From assembly GCF_022484265.1 (NCBI RefSeq), contig NZ_JAKVLR010000001.1:2480001-2544000 (forward strand): a stretch of 64,000 nucleotides of DNA. The letters are read 5' to 3'. This stretch comes from Companilactobacillus sp. (lineage in GTDB: Bacteria > Bacillota > Bacilli > Lactobacillales > Lactobacillaceae). Each line of letters begins with the position of its first letter. Within the stretch, counting starts at the first letter, position 1. This document shows, in pieces, positions 43,989 to 52,802 of the stretch. The notes beneath the pieces were generated by a model that had not been told where the DNA came from, did no database searches, and was given only the letters and a program-made list of their open reading frames with translations. Made by a program: the position numbers and the translations under genes.

Positions 43989-44591
43989 ATGGCAAATCAG
44001 TATTTTGAAAATTCAGAAGATCTTGAACATGAACTAAAAACCTTTGATTTCACATTGAAGGGGCATAATCTCAAATTTACATCTGACAGTGGCGTTTTTT
44101 CACGACAGACGATCTACTTTGGCTCACGGGTCTTGATCGAAGCAATTGATTTTTCAAATGTCCCCCAAGGCGATATTTTGGACGTTGGCTGTGGATATGG
44201 TCCAATCGGATTAGCACTAGCTAAAGACCAAACAAGTCGTCAAGTAACGATGACAGATGTCAATTTAAGGGCGTTAGACTTAGCTAAAAAGAATGCGTCT
44301 GCCAATAAGATTGAGAATGTAAACATTTTTGAATCAAGCATTTATGACAAAATCGAGGACAAGTATGCCTTGATCGTATCCAACCCACCAATTAGAGCTG
44401 GCAAGGAAGTTGTTTCTGGAATCATTGCTGAAGCAGCTGACCACTTGTTGCCAAGCGGCGAAGTTTGGATCGTGATTCAGAAGAAACAAGGAGCACCATC
44501 CGCTAAAAAATTAATGAAGCTGACTTATGGAAATGTTGACGTTGTAACACGTGACAAGGGGTATTATATTCTTAGAAGTAAACTTCAATAA
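43989..44591 (+). CDS. Class I SAM-dependent methyltransferase (RsmC-like)
   Basis: Methyltransferase of 200 aa. Seen: the SAM-binding motif ILDVGCGYGPIGLALA, the acidic residue in MTDVNLRALDLAKKNA, and VSNPPIRAGKEVV, the NPPI-type motif found in enzymes that methylate exocyclic amino groups of RNA bases. The target is likely 16S rRNA by family similarity, though this is not proven. I chose the ATG at 43989 because TAGGGAGAG precedes it. The next gene follows after 19 bases. Confidence 0.85.
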   Translation: MANQYFENSEDLEHELKTFDFTLKGHNLKFTSDSGVFSRQTIYFGSRVLIEAIDFSNVPQGDILDVGCGYGPIGLALAKDQTSRQVTMTDVNLRALDLAKKNASANKIENVNIFESSIYDKIEDKYALIVSNPPIRAGKEVVSGIIAEAADHLLPSGEVWIVIQKKQGAPSAKKLMKLTYGNVDVVTRDKGYYILRSKLQ

Positions 44592-44610
44592 TCAAAAGGG
44601 AGAACTTGTT

Positions 44611-44913
44611 ATGGATAAAAAAACTTTAATCGCAATTGGTTTGGCAGTAGCAACTGGTGGATTAGGAGTTATTGCAATCATGGTTCATCACACAGTTCGC
44701 AAAATGAAAATCAAACGTGAACGTAAACAACTTCGCAAGTATGTTAAAAAGTATCTAGGTGGAAATGACAAGGCCTTAGAATTAGTCGATGGCTTATCAA
44801 ATTTTGAAATCAGAATTTTATTCAAGGTCATTGAAAAAACTACGAAGAAGATTGGCGAGATCAAGTTGCCAGCTTCAATCAGTAAAAAATTCACACAGGC
44901 GTTGGAAGGATAA
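44611..44913 (+). CDS. Small membrane-anchored hypothetical protein
   Basis: A 100 aa protein I do not recognise. It has one N-terminal membrane segment (about residues 6-24) followed by a basic section (KMKIKRERKQLRKYVKKY) and a helical soluble tail. I chose the ATG at 44611 because AAAGGGAGA precedes it. It sits between the methyltransferase and tadA with 2-19 bases between, so it is part of the same operon. The topology suggests a cytoplasmic tail on a single anchor. Confidence 0.65.
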   Translation: MDKKTLIAIGLAVATGGLGVIAIMVHHTVRKMKIKRERKQLRKYVKKYLGGNDKALELVDGLSNFEIRILFKVIEKTTKKIGEIKLPASISKKFTQALEG

Positions 44914-44915
44914 TT

Positions 44916-45392
44916 ATGCAATTCCCAGATAATAAGATGCACGACTTTATGCAAATGGCGTTAGATCAAGCCCAAATAGCTCAAAGCCATGGAGAAGTCC
45001 CAATCGGTTGTATCATCGTTGATAATCGAACATCCGAAATTGTTTCGGTTGGATATAATGAACGTGAAGAAACTCAAAATGCAATCAAGCACGCCGAGAT
45101 CATCGCCATTGAAAATGCCTGTGCAAAGATCGGCAGTTGGCGTTTAGAACATATGAGTTTATTCGTAACGCTTGAGCCATGTCCAATGTGTGCTGGAGCA
45201 ATTATCAACAGTCGAGTTGAAGAAGTAATTTTCGGAGCATATGACCCCAAGGCGGGTTCAGTCGGCTCGATCAATAACTTATTTGAAGAAACTAAATACA
45301 ATCATCAACCTGAATATGTTGGTGGAATGTTGGCAAACGAATCGGCAGAGCTTCTCCAAAATTTCTTTCGAGAAATCCGTCGTAAAAAGTAG
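44916..45392 (+). CDS. tadA: tRNA-specific adenosine deaminase
   Basis: Converts the wobble adenosine 34 of tRNA-Arg(ACG) to inosine. Seen: the zinc and catalytic residues His59-Ala60-Glu61 (KHAEIIAIENA) and Cys89/Cys92 (LEPCPMCAGAI), and the RVEEVIFGAYDPKAGSVGS segment typical of TadA. Its length is 158 aa. The SRP RNA gene and dnaX follow, a conserved Firmicute order. Confidence 0.95.
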   Translation: MQFPDNKMHDFMQMALDQAQIAQSHGEVPIGCIIVDNRTSEIVSVGYNEREETQNAIKHAEIIAIENACAKIGSWRLEHMSLFVTLEPCPMCAGAIINSRVEEVIFGAYDPKAGSVGSINNLFEETKYNHQPEYVGGMLANESAELLQNFFREIRRKK

Positions 45393-45430
45393 CATTCACT
45401 ATTGATTTATAGTAATATAGTTATTGCCGA

Positions 45431-45514
45431 AAGGCCTTAGGGCAATGGTGCTCTTACGAATCGTGTCAGGTTCGGAAGAAAGCAGCACTAAGTAAGTTGC
45501 AACATGTGCCTTTT
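45431..45514 (+). ncRNA. ffs: Signal recognition particle RNA (small bacterial type)
   Basis: The core GTGCTCTTACGAATCGTGTC-AGGTTCGGAAGAAAGCAGCAC contains the conserved SRP domain IV apical loop and the GGAA-type tetraloop region. The ends AAGGC and GCCTT pair. The position between tadA and dnaX is where this gene lies in related bacteria. The 5' and 3' ends are estimated from pairing. Confidence 0.9.
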
Positions 45515-45530
45515 GTTATGAAATTATAGC

Positions 45531-45562
45531 CTCCTAATCATTTATGGTTAGGAGTTTTTTTT
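45531..45562 (+). terminator. Terminator after SRP RNA
   Basis: CTCCTAA and TTAGGAG pair, followed by eight T. Confidence 0.8.
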
Positions 45563-45622
45563 ACGCTTACTAGCATCGCAGAGCGATGCGTAGAAAGCGT
45601 TATGGGGCAGACGTAAGTCTGC
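45563..45622. repeat. Two stable hairpins between SRP RNA and dnaX
   Basis: ACGCTT...GCATCGC-AGA-GCGATGC...AAGCGT (about 45563-45600) forms an extended hairpin. It is followed by GCAGACG-TA-AGTCTGC (45607-45622). Neither has a T-run, so they do not look like terminators. Their function is unknown. Confidence 0.5.
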
Positions 45623-45650
45623 GGTATTCTTTCAAATCAAATTTTTTGAC

Positions 45651-45682
45651 GAACATCCAATGAAGTGATGTTCATTTTTTAT
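45651..45682 (+). terminator. Terminator-like hairpin before dnaX
   Basis: GAACATC and GATGTTC pair around an 8-9 base loop and are followed by ATTTTTT. It lies about 35 bases before the dnaX start. Confidence 0.55.
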
Positions 45683-45717
45683 GGTAAAATTTAACTATTA
45701 AACTCAAAGGAGTAAGT

Positions 45718-47445
45718 ATGGCATATCAAGCATTATATCGGGTATGGCGTCCCCAAACATTTGCTGATGTAGTGGGTCAAGAAGTGATCACACAAACATT
45801 ACGTAATGCTGTCGCAAGTAACATGACTAGCCATGCATATTTGTTCAGTGGACCACGAGGAACAGGTAAGACCTCTTGTGCCAAAATTTTGGCCAAAGCT
45901 GTTAACTGTTTAAATCCTCAAGATGGCGAACCTTGCAATGAGTGTGAGATCTGTAAAGCAGCAAATGAAAACCGCCTTAACGATGTTATCGAAATCGATG
46001 CGGCCTCAAACAATGGGGTTGAGGAGATCCGTGATATTCGTGACAAAGTGAAATACGCTCCGACAGAAGCTAAGTTTAAAGTTTATATCATCGATGAAGT
46101 TCATATGCTTTCTCAAGGTGCTTTTAATGCCTTATTGAAAACACTGGAAGAACCACCTGAGAATGTAATGTTTATCTTAGCCACAACCGAGCCACAAAAG
46201 ATTCCAGCTACAATTATTTCGAGAACCCAAAGTTTTACTTTCAGACGAATTTCTCGACAAGATATTTTGGCACGAATGGAATTGATCTTAAACGATAAAC
46301 AAATCGAATATGATGAAGAAGCTTTAAACATCATCGCTACATCTGCAGAAGGTGGAATGCGTGATGCCTTAAGTATCCTTGATCAAGCTTTGTCATTTGG
46401 AAACGACAAGTTGACTTTGAACAACGCTCAAGAAGTTACCGGTGCGTTGAGCAACGAGCAAATTGTTTCTTACATGAAGGCAGTGGCTGAGAATAAACCG
46501 GCCGATGCCTTGACTAGTTTGTACAACATTTTGGGCAGCGGTCGTTCAGCAATTCGATTTACCGAGATGATCATCCGTGTTTGTCGTAATCTGATCCTCT
46601 ACAATTCGAATTCTGATTTGTCGAACAAGATGGATAACACGATCATGACGAAGGAAATGTTGTCGATAGCTGATAAGTTTGACGATGATCGACTTTTTTA
46701 CATTGTTGACCAAGTCAGCAATACGCAACGTAACTTGAAGAATTCCAATCAAACTGATGTTTATATGGAGATCTTGACTGTCAAGATCAGCGAACCACAA
46801 GTTGAAAAAGCGGCCAATGCGAGCGCTGAGCCTGTTGAGCAAGCTAGTTCATCTGTGGATAACGCTCAAGTTGATCGATTAAGCGATGAAGTTAAAAAGT
46901 TAAAATCAGAGATCAAAAATATTTCTGAAAATGGTGTCAGTGCTAAACCTGCCACTAGAAAACCGAAACCTAAACCCTCTGGTCAGAAAAAGAATTATCT
47001 TAACAAGACGGCAATTTATCGAGTCTTGAGTAAAGCTACCAAGCAGGATTTAAATGCGGCTAAAGATATTTGGCCAGATGTTATGAGTATGTTGTCGGTC
47101 ACTCAACGAGCAATGATGCGTGTTTCAGAACCCGTTGCAGCCTGTCCTGATGGGTTAGTCATGGCTTTTGACTACCCAATGTGGTTTGAACAAGCCCAAG
47201 AAGATCAGGATTTGTTAGATTCACTGACAGCTGACGTCAGCAAGCTTTTGAAAAAAGATTGCGAGATCGTCATGGTGCCCAAAAATGATTGGCCAACCAT
47301 TAGAAAAGAATATATTGCGAATAACATTGATTTAGATAAGAATAACGATGTAAAATCTAAACCAGAGGCAACAAAATCGGATAAGACAGTTGATGAAGCA
47401 GTGAACTTGTTTGGTGAAGATAATGTTGAGATCAAAAACGACTAG
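45718..47445 (+). CDS. dnaX: DNA polymerase III subunits gamma and tau
   Basis: ATPase of the clamp loader, which also tethers polymerases to the helicase. Seen: Walker A GPRGTGKTS, a four-Cys zinc module (CLNPQDGEPCNECEIC), Walker B YIIDEVHML, the arginine-finger segment SRTQSF, and a C-terminal tau-like region from about residue 370 (a coiled or low-complexity linker, then a folded domain). Its length is 575 aa. It heads the dnaX-ybaB-recR-yaaL-tmk cluster. AAAGGAG precedes the ATG. Confidence 0.96.
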   Translation: MAYQALYRVWRPQTFADVVGQEVITQTLRNAVASNMTSHAYLFSGPRGTGKTSCAKILAKAVNCLNPQDGEPCNECEICKAANENRLNDVIEIDAASNNGVEEIRDIRDKVKYAPTEAKFKVYIIDEVHMLSQGAFNALLKTLEEPPENVMFILATTEPQKIPATIISRTQSFTFRRISRQDILARMELILNDKQIEYDEEALNIIATSAEGGMRDALSILDQALSFGNDKLTLNNAQEVTGALSNEQIVSYMKAVAENKPADALTSLYNILGSGRSAIRFTEMIIRVCRNLILYNSNSDLSNKMDNTIMTKEMLSIADKFDDDRLFYIVDQVSNTQRNLKNSNQTDVYMEILTVKISEPQVEKAANASAEPVEQASSSVDNAQVDRLSDEVKKLKSEIKNISENGVSAKPATRKPKPKPSGQKKNYLNKTAIYRVLSKATKQDLNAAKDIWPDVMSMLSVTQRAMMRVSEPVAACPDGLVMAFDYPMWFEQAQEDQDLLDSLTADVSKLLKKDCEIVMVPKNDWPTIRKEYIANNIDLDKNNDVKSKPEATKSDKTVDEAVNLFGEDNVEIKND

Positions 47446-47457
47446 GAGGAATTAATT

Positions 47458-47802
47458 ATGAGTAAAGGACCTAACTTTGGAAATATGGGCGGAAATATGG
47501 CAGACTTAATGCGTCAAGCACAAAAGATGCAACAACAAGTTCAAGAAGCCCAAAGCGAAATCAAGAACACTGAATACGAAGGTAAAGCCGCTGGTGAATT
47601 AGTAACAGTTAAGATCAACGGTGAAAGAAAGGTTACCGACTTAAAGATTGCCGAAAAGTTAATTGATCCAGACGATCCTGATACATTGCAAGATATGGTT
47701 ATCATGGCTTTAAATGATGCCAATGATAAAATGCTTGAAGATCAAAAGAACAAGCTTGGTCAATACGCCGGCGGTTTAAGTGGTATGAATGGATTGATGT
47801 AA
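47458..47802 (+). CDS. YbaB/EbfC family nucleoid-associated protein
   Basis: Small DNA-binding protein of 114 aa, probably dimeric. Seen: NMADLMRQAQKMQQQVQEAQSEI followed by GKAAGELVTVKINGERKVTDLKI, the standard family pattern. The ATG follows TAGGAGG. It lies between dnaX and recR, as in most bacteria. The stop is one base before recR. Confidence 0.93.
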   Translation: MSKGPNFGNMGGNMADLMRQAQKMQQQVQEAQSEIKNTEYEGKAAGELVTVKINGERKVTDLKIAEKLIDPDDPDTLQDMVIMALNDANDKMLEDQKNKLGQYAGGLSGMNGLM

Positions 47803-47803
47803 A

Positions 47804-48403
47804 ATGAATTACCCAGAACCAATTACGAAATTAATCGATAGTTATATGTTATTGCCAGGTATCGGTCGCAAGACCGCTACTAGAATGGCTTTTTATACCC
47901 TAAGTATGGATAAGGATGACGTCAAAGAATTCTCTGACAATTTAATGTCAGCCAAGACTGATCTTCATTCATGCAAGATCTGTGGAAATATCACGACCGA
48001 CGAAGTTTGTTCGATCTGTCGCGATAAGAATCGTGATCAATCTACTATTTTAGTAGTTGAACAACCAAAAGATATTATGTCGATTGACGATATGAATGCT
48101 TACAATGGCTTGTACCACGTTCTTGGTGGCGTTTTGTCGCCAGTAGATGGAATCGGTCCTGAGAATCTTAATATTAAGTTGCTCTTGAATCGACTCCGTG
48201 AAAACAAGGCCGTTAAAGAATTGATCATCGCAACCAATGCAACTCCAGATGGTGAAGCAACTGCGCAATATCTTGCTAAGTTAGTTAAACCAGCCGGAAT
48301 CAAAGTTACTCGTCTTGCACGAGGCCTTGCAGTAGGTTCAGATATCGAATATGCCGATGAAATGACACTGAAGAGTGCAGTTCTAGGACGCAGGGAGATA
48401 TAA
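47804..48403 (+). CDS. recR: Recombination protein RecR
   Basis: Works with RecF and RecO to load RecA on gapped DNA. Seen: the N-terminal helix-hairpin-helix (LPGIGRKTATRMAFY), the zinc finger with four cysteines (CKICGNITTDEVCSIC), the Toprim domain (ILVVEQPKDIMSID), and the C-terminal GLAVGSDIEYADEMTL. Its length of 199 aa is normal. It directly follows the ybaB gene. Confidence 0.96.
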   Translation: MNYPEPITKLIDSYMLLPGIGRKTATRMAFYTLSMDKDDVKEFSDNLMSAKTDLHSCKICGNITTDEVCSICRDKNRDQSTILVVEQPKDIMSIDDMNAYNGLYHVLGGVLSPVDGIGPENLNIKLLLNRLRENKAVKELIIATNATPDGEATAQYLAKLVKPAGIKVTRLARGLAVGSDIEYADEMTLKSAVLGRREI

Positions 48404-48405
48404 CT

Positions 48406-48693
48406 ATGTTTGGAAGAAGAAAAGTTAACGTCAAAAAGCTTGAAGATGATCGTTTATTAAACGATATTCGTTTTATTCAAGCACGTGCTAATAACATGCA
48501 AAAGTTAGTCGACAACTCATTAGAGGTGTCTGACGAAACTCGGATCAAATTACGATTAGAGATGTGCAAGTACCAATTCTTGTACCTTGAAGCACGCCGT
48601 CGCAGCGCCAAAGCTCGTGAGACGACTAATATTATTTTTGGCGATGAGGATACATTGCTCAGCCAACCTAATGCTGCCGAAAAGCATTGGTAA
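48406..48693 (+). CDS. YaaL-like DUF2508 family protein
   Basis: A 95 aa protein of unknown function located after recR, as yaaL is in Bacillus. It is helical and charged (MFGRRKVNVKKLEDDRLLNDIRF), and includes RLEMCKYQFLYLEARRRSAKAR, a pattern typical of the DUF2508 family. The ATG starts three bases after the recR stop. It is followed by a terminator. Confidence 0.8.
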   Translation: MFGRRKVNVKKLEDDRLLNDIRFIQARANNMQKLVDNSLEVSDETRIKLRLEMCKYQFLYLEARRRSAKARETTNIIFGDEDTLLSQPNAAEKHW

Positions 48694-48718
48694 TAAATTT
48701 TTTCAGACAGAAATGTTT

Positions 48719-48748
48719 AAGCTGGAACTTATTGTTCCAGCTTTTTTT
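48719..48748 (+). terminator. Terminator after yaaL-like gene
   Basis: AAGCTGGAAC and GTTCCAGCTT pair around TTATT, followed by T-run. Confidence 0.9.
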
Positions 48749-48824
48749 ATAAATAACGGCTGAAATTTGTCTGGAGTGTCTGAATCAAGTAAAATAGGTT
48801 TATTAAATTAGGAGATATTATTGT

Positions 48825-49475
48825 ATGTCAGGAATTTTTATATCGTTTGAAGGCCCTGATGGAGCTGGTAAGACAACTGCATTAACTAGCTTGACACCTA
48901 AGCTAAAAGCTCTTACAGAGCAAGAAATCGTGTTTTCAAGAGAACCTGGTGGCAGTCCCATCGCTGAGAAAATCCGTAAGATCATTTTAGATATTCATGA
49001 TCAAGAAATGGACGACCGAACTGAAGCATTATTATATGCTGCAGCTAGACGTCAACACTTGGTCGATGTGATCTTGCCAACTTTAAATGCCGATAAGATT
49101 TTATTGAGCGATCGCTTCGTCGATAGTTCAATCGCTTATCAAGGTGGCGGACGTGAGATCGGTACCAAAGAAGTTGCTGAGATCAATGATTTTGCCATTG
49201 ATGGACACCTGCCTGATCTGACGATCTACTTCGATATTTCACCTGAAGTAGGTCTCTCCAGAATCAGAAAAGACCATCAACAAGCAATGGATCGCCTAGA
49301 AAAAGCATCATTAGATTTCCACAAGCGGGTTCATGATTCTTATTTGAAATTAGTCCATGACAATCCAGATAGAATCGTCAGCATCAACGCTGACCAAGCG
49401 CCTGACCAAGTGGTCGAAGATGCAGTGAATGTGATTATCCAACGTTTCCCAAATGTTTTTAATGGAGGTCGATAA
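48825..49475 (+). CDS. tmk: Thymidylate kinase
   Basis: Phosphorylates dTMP to dTDP. Seen: P-loop GPDGAGKTT, the DR(F/Y)-type motif LLSDRFVDSSIAYQG, and the lid region. Its length is 216 aa. The start ATG 48825 follows TTAGGAGA. It heads the tmk-yaaQ-holB operon, in which yaaQ starts two bases after its stop. Confidence 0.95.
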   Translation: MSGIFISFEGPDGAGKTTALTSLTPKLKALTEQEIVFSREPGGSPIAEKIRKIILDIHDQEMDDRTEALLYAAARRQHLVDVILPTLNADKILLSDRFVDSSIAYQGGGREIGTKEVAEINDFAIDGHLPDLTIYFDISPEVGLSRIRKDHQQAMDRLEKASLDFHKRVHDSYLKLVHDNPDRIVSINADQAPDQVVEDAVNVIIQRFPNVFNGGR

Positions 49476-49477
49476 TT

Positions 49478-49798
49478 ATGAAAATGATTTTAGCAATCGT
49501 ACAAGATAAAGATAGCCAACAACTTCAATCTAAGTTGGTCAAAGACGGATTTCGTTTTACGAGACTACCTTCGACTGGTGGTTTTTTGAAATCTGGTAAC
49601 TCGACGTTTATCATGGGTGTCGACGATGAGAAAGTGGACGACGCCTTAGAAGTTATCAAAAAAGCATGCCACACTAGAACCCAATATGTGGCTTCATCAT
49701 TTGTCTTGCCAGAAAGCGGCATTGGTGATCCAGTTGAAGTCCAAGTTGGAGGAGCAACGTGCTTCATTCTTCCAGTTGATAAATTTGTGAGATTTTAA
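49478..49798 (+). CDS. Cyclic-di-AMP receptor (YaaQ/DarA/PstA family)
   Basis: Small PII-like trimeric protein of 106 aa that binds cyclic di-AMP in its Firmicute homologues; its downstream role is unclear. Seen: MKMILAIVQDKDSQQLQSKLVKDGFRFTRLPSTGGFLKSGNSTF and the C-terminal GGATCFILPVDKFVRF, both characteristic. TGGAGGT precedes the ATG. It lies between tmk and holB, its usual position. Confidence 0.93.
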   Translation: MKMILAIVQDKDSQQLQSKLVKDGFRFTRLPSTGGFLKSGNSTFIMGVDDEKVDDALEVIKKACHTRTQYVASSFVLPESGIGDPVEVQVGGATCFILPVDKFVRF

Positions 49799-49800
49799 CA

Positions 49801-50754
49801 ATGGAAGATATTACACAAGAGCAACCAAAAGTAATTTCTGAATTTCAAAAAATAATCCAAGCAAATATGTTGAGTCATGCGTATTTGATCGATGACGCAT
49901 CCTCGCAGGTCCGTAATCAAATGGCCATTTGGATCGCACAGACTCAATTTTGCGAACATTTAGTCGATGGCTTGCCAGATCAAACTTGTCAAAAATGTCA
50001 AAATATTGCTTTGGGCGATAACCCTGACGTTTTGCAGGTGACGACTGACAAACAGAGTATCGGTGTCGACGACATCAAATTTTTTAAAAAAGAAGCTAAT
50101 ATGACTGCTACTCAAGGTAATCGCCGGATTTTGATTATCAATGAGGCTGAGAAGATGACTAGTGCGGCCAGCAACAATTTGCTCAAGACAATCGAAGAGC
50201 CCGAGGGTAATTTGATGATCATTTTGCTGTGTAATTCAGCAAAGCAAATGTTGCCAACGATCCAGTCGCGAGTTCAGATTTTTCATCTATCTAATAAGAG
50301 CAACAGCGATGAGATTGCTGACTTGCAAAAGGTCGGCTACAAAGAAGCAACTGCCAAATTAGCTTTAACAATGTCTGACGTTAAGTACTTGCTGTCGATG
50401 AATGGCGATAATTATCAAGCTTTGCACGGAGCAATTATTACTTGGCTAAAGCGTTGCAATAATCGTCAACCAGATAGTTTTATTGATGTTCAGACTGATA
50501 TAATGCCATTGATCGAAAATAAAAGTCATCAGCAATTATTTTTTGACATGATGAATCAAATTTTTAGTGATATATTATCAATTAGGTATAATCTTGATAA
50601 CACAAAATTGGTCAATGAGGATATACTATCTAACCGGAATATCCCAACAGTAGTTGAATTTTCCGAAGAGCTATTTCACGCGGAAGAAATGTGGAAAAGT
50701 AACGTGGCATTTCAAGCAATTCTTGAAGATTTATCATTAAAATATGTGAATTAG
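49801..50754 (+). CDS. holB: DNA polymerase III subunit delta prime
   Basis: Clamp-loader subunit that works with DnaX and delta. Seen: 317 aa, AAA-type fold. The position normally held by the P-loop reads YLIDDASSQVRNQ, so no Walker A is visible and it is likely non-ATPase, as delta-prime often is. A possible zinc module (C...CQKC) lies near residues 40-65, and the IINEAEKMTSAASNNLLKTIEEPE segment is typical. The ATG starts two bases after yaaQ. The yabA start follows within 11 bases. Confidence 0.93.
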   Translation: MEDITQEQPKVISEFQKIIQANMLSHAYLIDDASSQVRNQMAIWIAQTQFCEHLVDGLPDQTCQKCQNIALGDNPDVLQVTTDKQSIGVDDIKFFKKEANMTATQGNRRILIINEAEKMTSAASNNLLKTIEEPEGNLMIILLCNSAKQMLPTIQSRVQIFHLSNKSNSDEIADLQKVGYKEATAKLALTMSDVKYLLSMNGDNYQALHGAIITWLKRCNNRQPDSFIDVQTDIMPLIENKSHQQLFFDMMNQIFSDILSIRYNLDNTKLVNEDILSNRNIPTVVEFSEELFHAEEMWKSNVAFQAILEDLSLKYVN

Positions 50755-50765
50755 TGGGTATAAAT

Positions 50766-51104
50766 ATGGCAGAAAACGATTTATATAGTGAGTTTGAAGA
50801 TATAACAAACAAATTATCAGATCTAAGCTCTCAATTATCTACCTTAAAGGAACAACTATCTAAGAGCTTAGAAGAGAACGAAGAATTGAAAATTGAAAAC
50901 AAGAACCTTCGCAAGCATCTCGAAAAAGTCGATGATGGTCAAAAAGGTTTTGATCCAAACGATTTGCCAAGTTCGCGCTTGAACCTAGAAAAGCTATACG
51001 AGAAGGGATTTCATGTGTGCCAGCAGTTTTATGGCTCGCATCATGAAGAACCTTGTATGTTTTGTCTAGATGTAATTTATGGCAATCGTTCTAAAAAACA
51101 ATAG
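50766..51104 (+). CDS. yabA: Replication initiation control protein YabA
   Basis: Negative regulator of replication initiation that bridges DnaA and the sliding clamp DnaN in Bacillus. Seen: 112 aa, an N-terminal leucine-rich coiled coil (EDITNKLSDLSSQLSTLKEQL) and a C-terminal zinc-binding domain (HVCQQFYGSHHEEPCMFCLD). I chose the ATG at 50766; a GTG at 50754 lacks a ribosome binding site. In Bacillus yaaT sits between holB and yabA; it is not here. Confidence 0.92.
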   Translation: MAENDLYSEFEDITNKLSDLSSQLSTLKEQLSKSLEENEELKIENKNLRKHLEKVDDGQKGFDPNDLPSSRLNLEKLYEKGFHVCQQFYGSHHEEPCMFCLDVIYGNRSKKQ

Positions 51105-51120
51105 TAAGGGAGCAATTTGA

Positions 51121-51993
51121 ATGAAAGAACAAAAGAGTTTTGTTGATAATTCGAAGGGCTGCCTTTTTTTAGTGCCTACGCCAATCGGTAATTTAAACGA
51201 CATGACTTATCGTGCAGTCCAGACGTTGCAAGATGTCGACTTAGTGGCAGCAGAAGATACTCGAAACACTAAGAACTTATTGAATCATTTCGAGATCACC
51301 ACTGACTTGATTAGTTTTCATGAACACAACACAGCTTCACGGATTCCTGAGTTGATCGAAAAGCTTAACTCTGGTGTTAATATCGCCCAAGTCAGTGATG
51401 CCGGAACTCCTTCGATCAGCGACCCTGGTAAAGAGTTAGTTAAGGCAGCTATCAAAGAAGATATTTCAGTCGTACCGCTACCAGGGGCAACAGCATCGAC
51501 AACAGCTTTGATTGCTTCAGGCATTGAACCGCAGCCGTTTTACTTTTACGGCTTTTTACCAAGAAAGGGTAAGGAACGAACTGAAGCTTTGGTCGACCTT
51601 GCTAACCGCAAAGAAACAACGATCATTTACGAGTCACCTTATCGTGTGCAAAAAACGTTAGATGACCTGGCTGACAAATTTGGTTCAGACAGGCAGATCA
51701 CATTAGCTCGTGAATTGACTAAGTTGCATGAAGCATTTTTACGAGGCAGTTTAGTTGATGTGATTTCCTATTACCAAGATAATGAACCCAAGGGTGAATA
51801 TGTTTTGGTAATTGCTGGAAAACCAACTGAACAAACGGAGACGATGAGCGATGAACAGATCATCCAAGCCGTTGACCGCTTGATCGAAGCTGGCAACAAG
51901 CCAAACAAAGCAATCAAAGAGATTGCCGCCCAAAATGACCTTAAAAAGCAAACGGTCTATAACTTATATCACAATATTGAAGGGAACGATTAA
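51121..51993 (+). CDS. rsmI: 16S rRNA (cytidine(1402)-2'-O)-methyltransferase
   Basis: Tetrapyrrole-methylase-fold enzyme that methylates the ribose of C1402 in the 16S P site. Seen: LFLVPTPIGNLNDMTYRAVQTL at the N-terminus, EDTRNTKNLL, VSDAGTPSISDPG and PLPGATASTTALIASG, the standard family motifs. Its length is 290 aa. The ATG follows AAGGGAG. It overlaps no neighbour; the thioesterase gene follows after two bases. Confidence 0.95.
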   Translation: MKEQKSFVDNSKGCLFLVPTPIGNLNDMTYRAVQTLQDVDLVAAEDTRNTKNLLNHFEITTDLISFHEHNTASRIPELIEKLNSGVNIAQVSDAGTPSISDPGKELVKAAIKEDISVVPLPGATASTTALIASGIEPQPFYFYGFLPRKGKERTEALVDLANRKETTIIYESPYRVQKTLDDLADKFGSDRQITLARELTKLHEAFLRGSLVDVISYYQDNEPKGEYVLVIAGKPTEQTETMSDEQIIQAVDRLIEAGNKPNKAIKEIAAQNDLKKQTVYNLYHNIEGND

Positions 51994-51995
51994 TC

Positions 51996-52739
51996 ATGGA
52001 TGAAAAAAGCAAAGCTGAAGTATACAGCGAAGACGCAGTTTTTCCATTTTATCTATCTAACTTTACTGGCGACATTAAAACCTCAGCCTTACTCGACATC
52101 ATGTTGTTAGCATCTGAAAATCAATTAAAACAAGCAGATGCTGACAGTGTTTCCATGGTCGAACGTGGACTGGGCTGGGTAGTCACGCAATACCACTTAG
52201 ACATCAAGACGATGCCAAAAGTAGGACAGCCACTCAAGGTCAGCACTCGTGCTACTAGCTACAACAAATTTTTCTATTATCGTGATTTCTGGATCGACGA
52301 TGTTGATGGCAATCGCATGGTAACGCTTGAAAGTGCCTTCGTGATCATCGACATTAAAAAACGTAAAATCGTCAGTGCTTCTGACAGTTTAGGTAGTATG
52401 TTTGGTTCAGAAGAAACTAATAGCATCAAGCGTTTTGCTAGATTGCGCGAGCCTAAGGAATTCGATAATCAAAGATTCCAACATATCGGATATTACAATA
52501 TCGACGTTAACCGCCATGTTAACAACACCTACTATTTTGACTGGATGGTTGATTCTCTAGACATCGAATTCATTGCAACGCATCGTATCAAAACAATGGA
52601 TATTAAATACGAAAAAGAATTAAATACGCAAAGTAAACCGGAAATTTATTCGAAGATGGATGGCTTGACGAGTACTCATTGGATCAAGAACGGCGATCAA
52701 TTAAACGTTGTTGCTAAGTTCACTTGGGTAGAAAAATAA
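51996..52739 (+). CDS. Acyl-ACP thioesterase
   Basis: Hotdog-fold enzyme of 247 aa that releases fatty acids from acyl carrier protein. Seen: an N-terminal hotdog half with EVYSEDAVFPFYLSNFTGDIKTSALLDIMLLASENQL, WVVTQYHLDIKTMPKVGQPL, and a second half with YYNIDVNRHVNNTYYFDWMVDSL, which holds the Asn and His typical of the FatA/FatB-like group. Lactobacilli carry such enzymes. AGGGAACG precedes the ATG. Its physiological substrate is not known. Confidence 0.88.
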   Translation: MDEKSKAEVYSEDAVFPFYLSNFTGDIKTSALLDIMLLASENQLKQADADSVSMVERGLGWVVTQYHLDIKTMPKVGQPLKVSTRATSYNKFFYYRDFWIDDVDGNRMVTLESAFVIIDIKKRKIVSASDSLGSMFGSEETNSIKRFARLREPKEFDNQRFQHIGYYNIDVNRHVNNTYYFDWMVDSLDIEFIATHRIKTMDIKYEKELNTQSKPEIYSKMDGLTSTHWIKNGDQLNVVAKFTWVEK

Positions 52740-52802
52740 TTATAATGCATATCGTTATTGGTTAACTATTGGTTGTGCTACTATGTAAAAGTACTACAAA
52801 AT

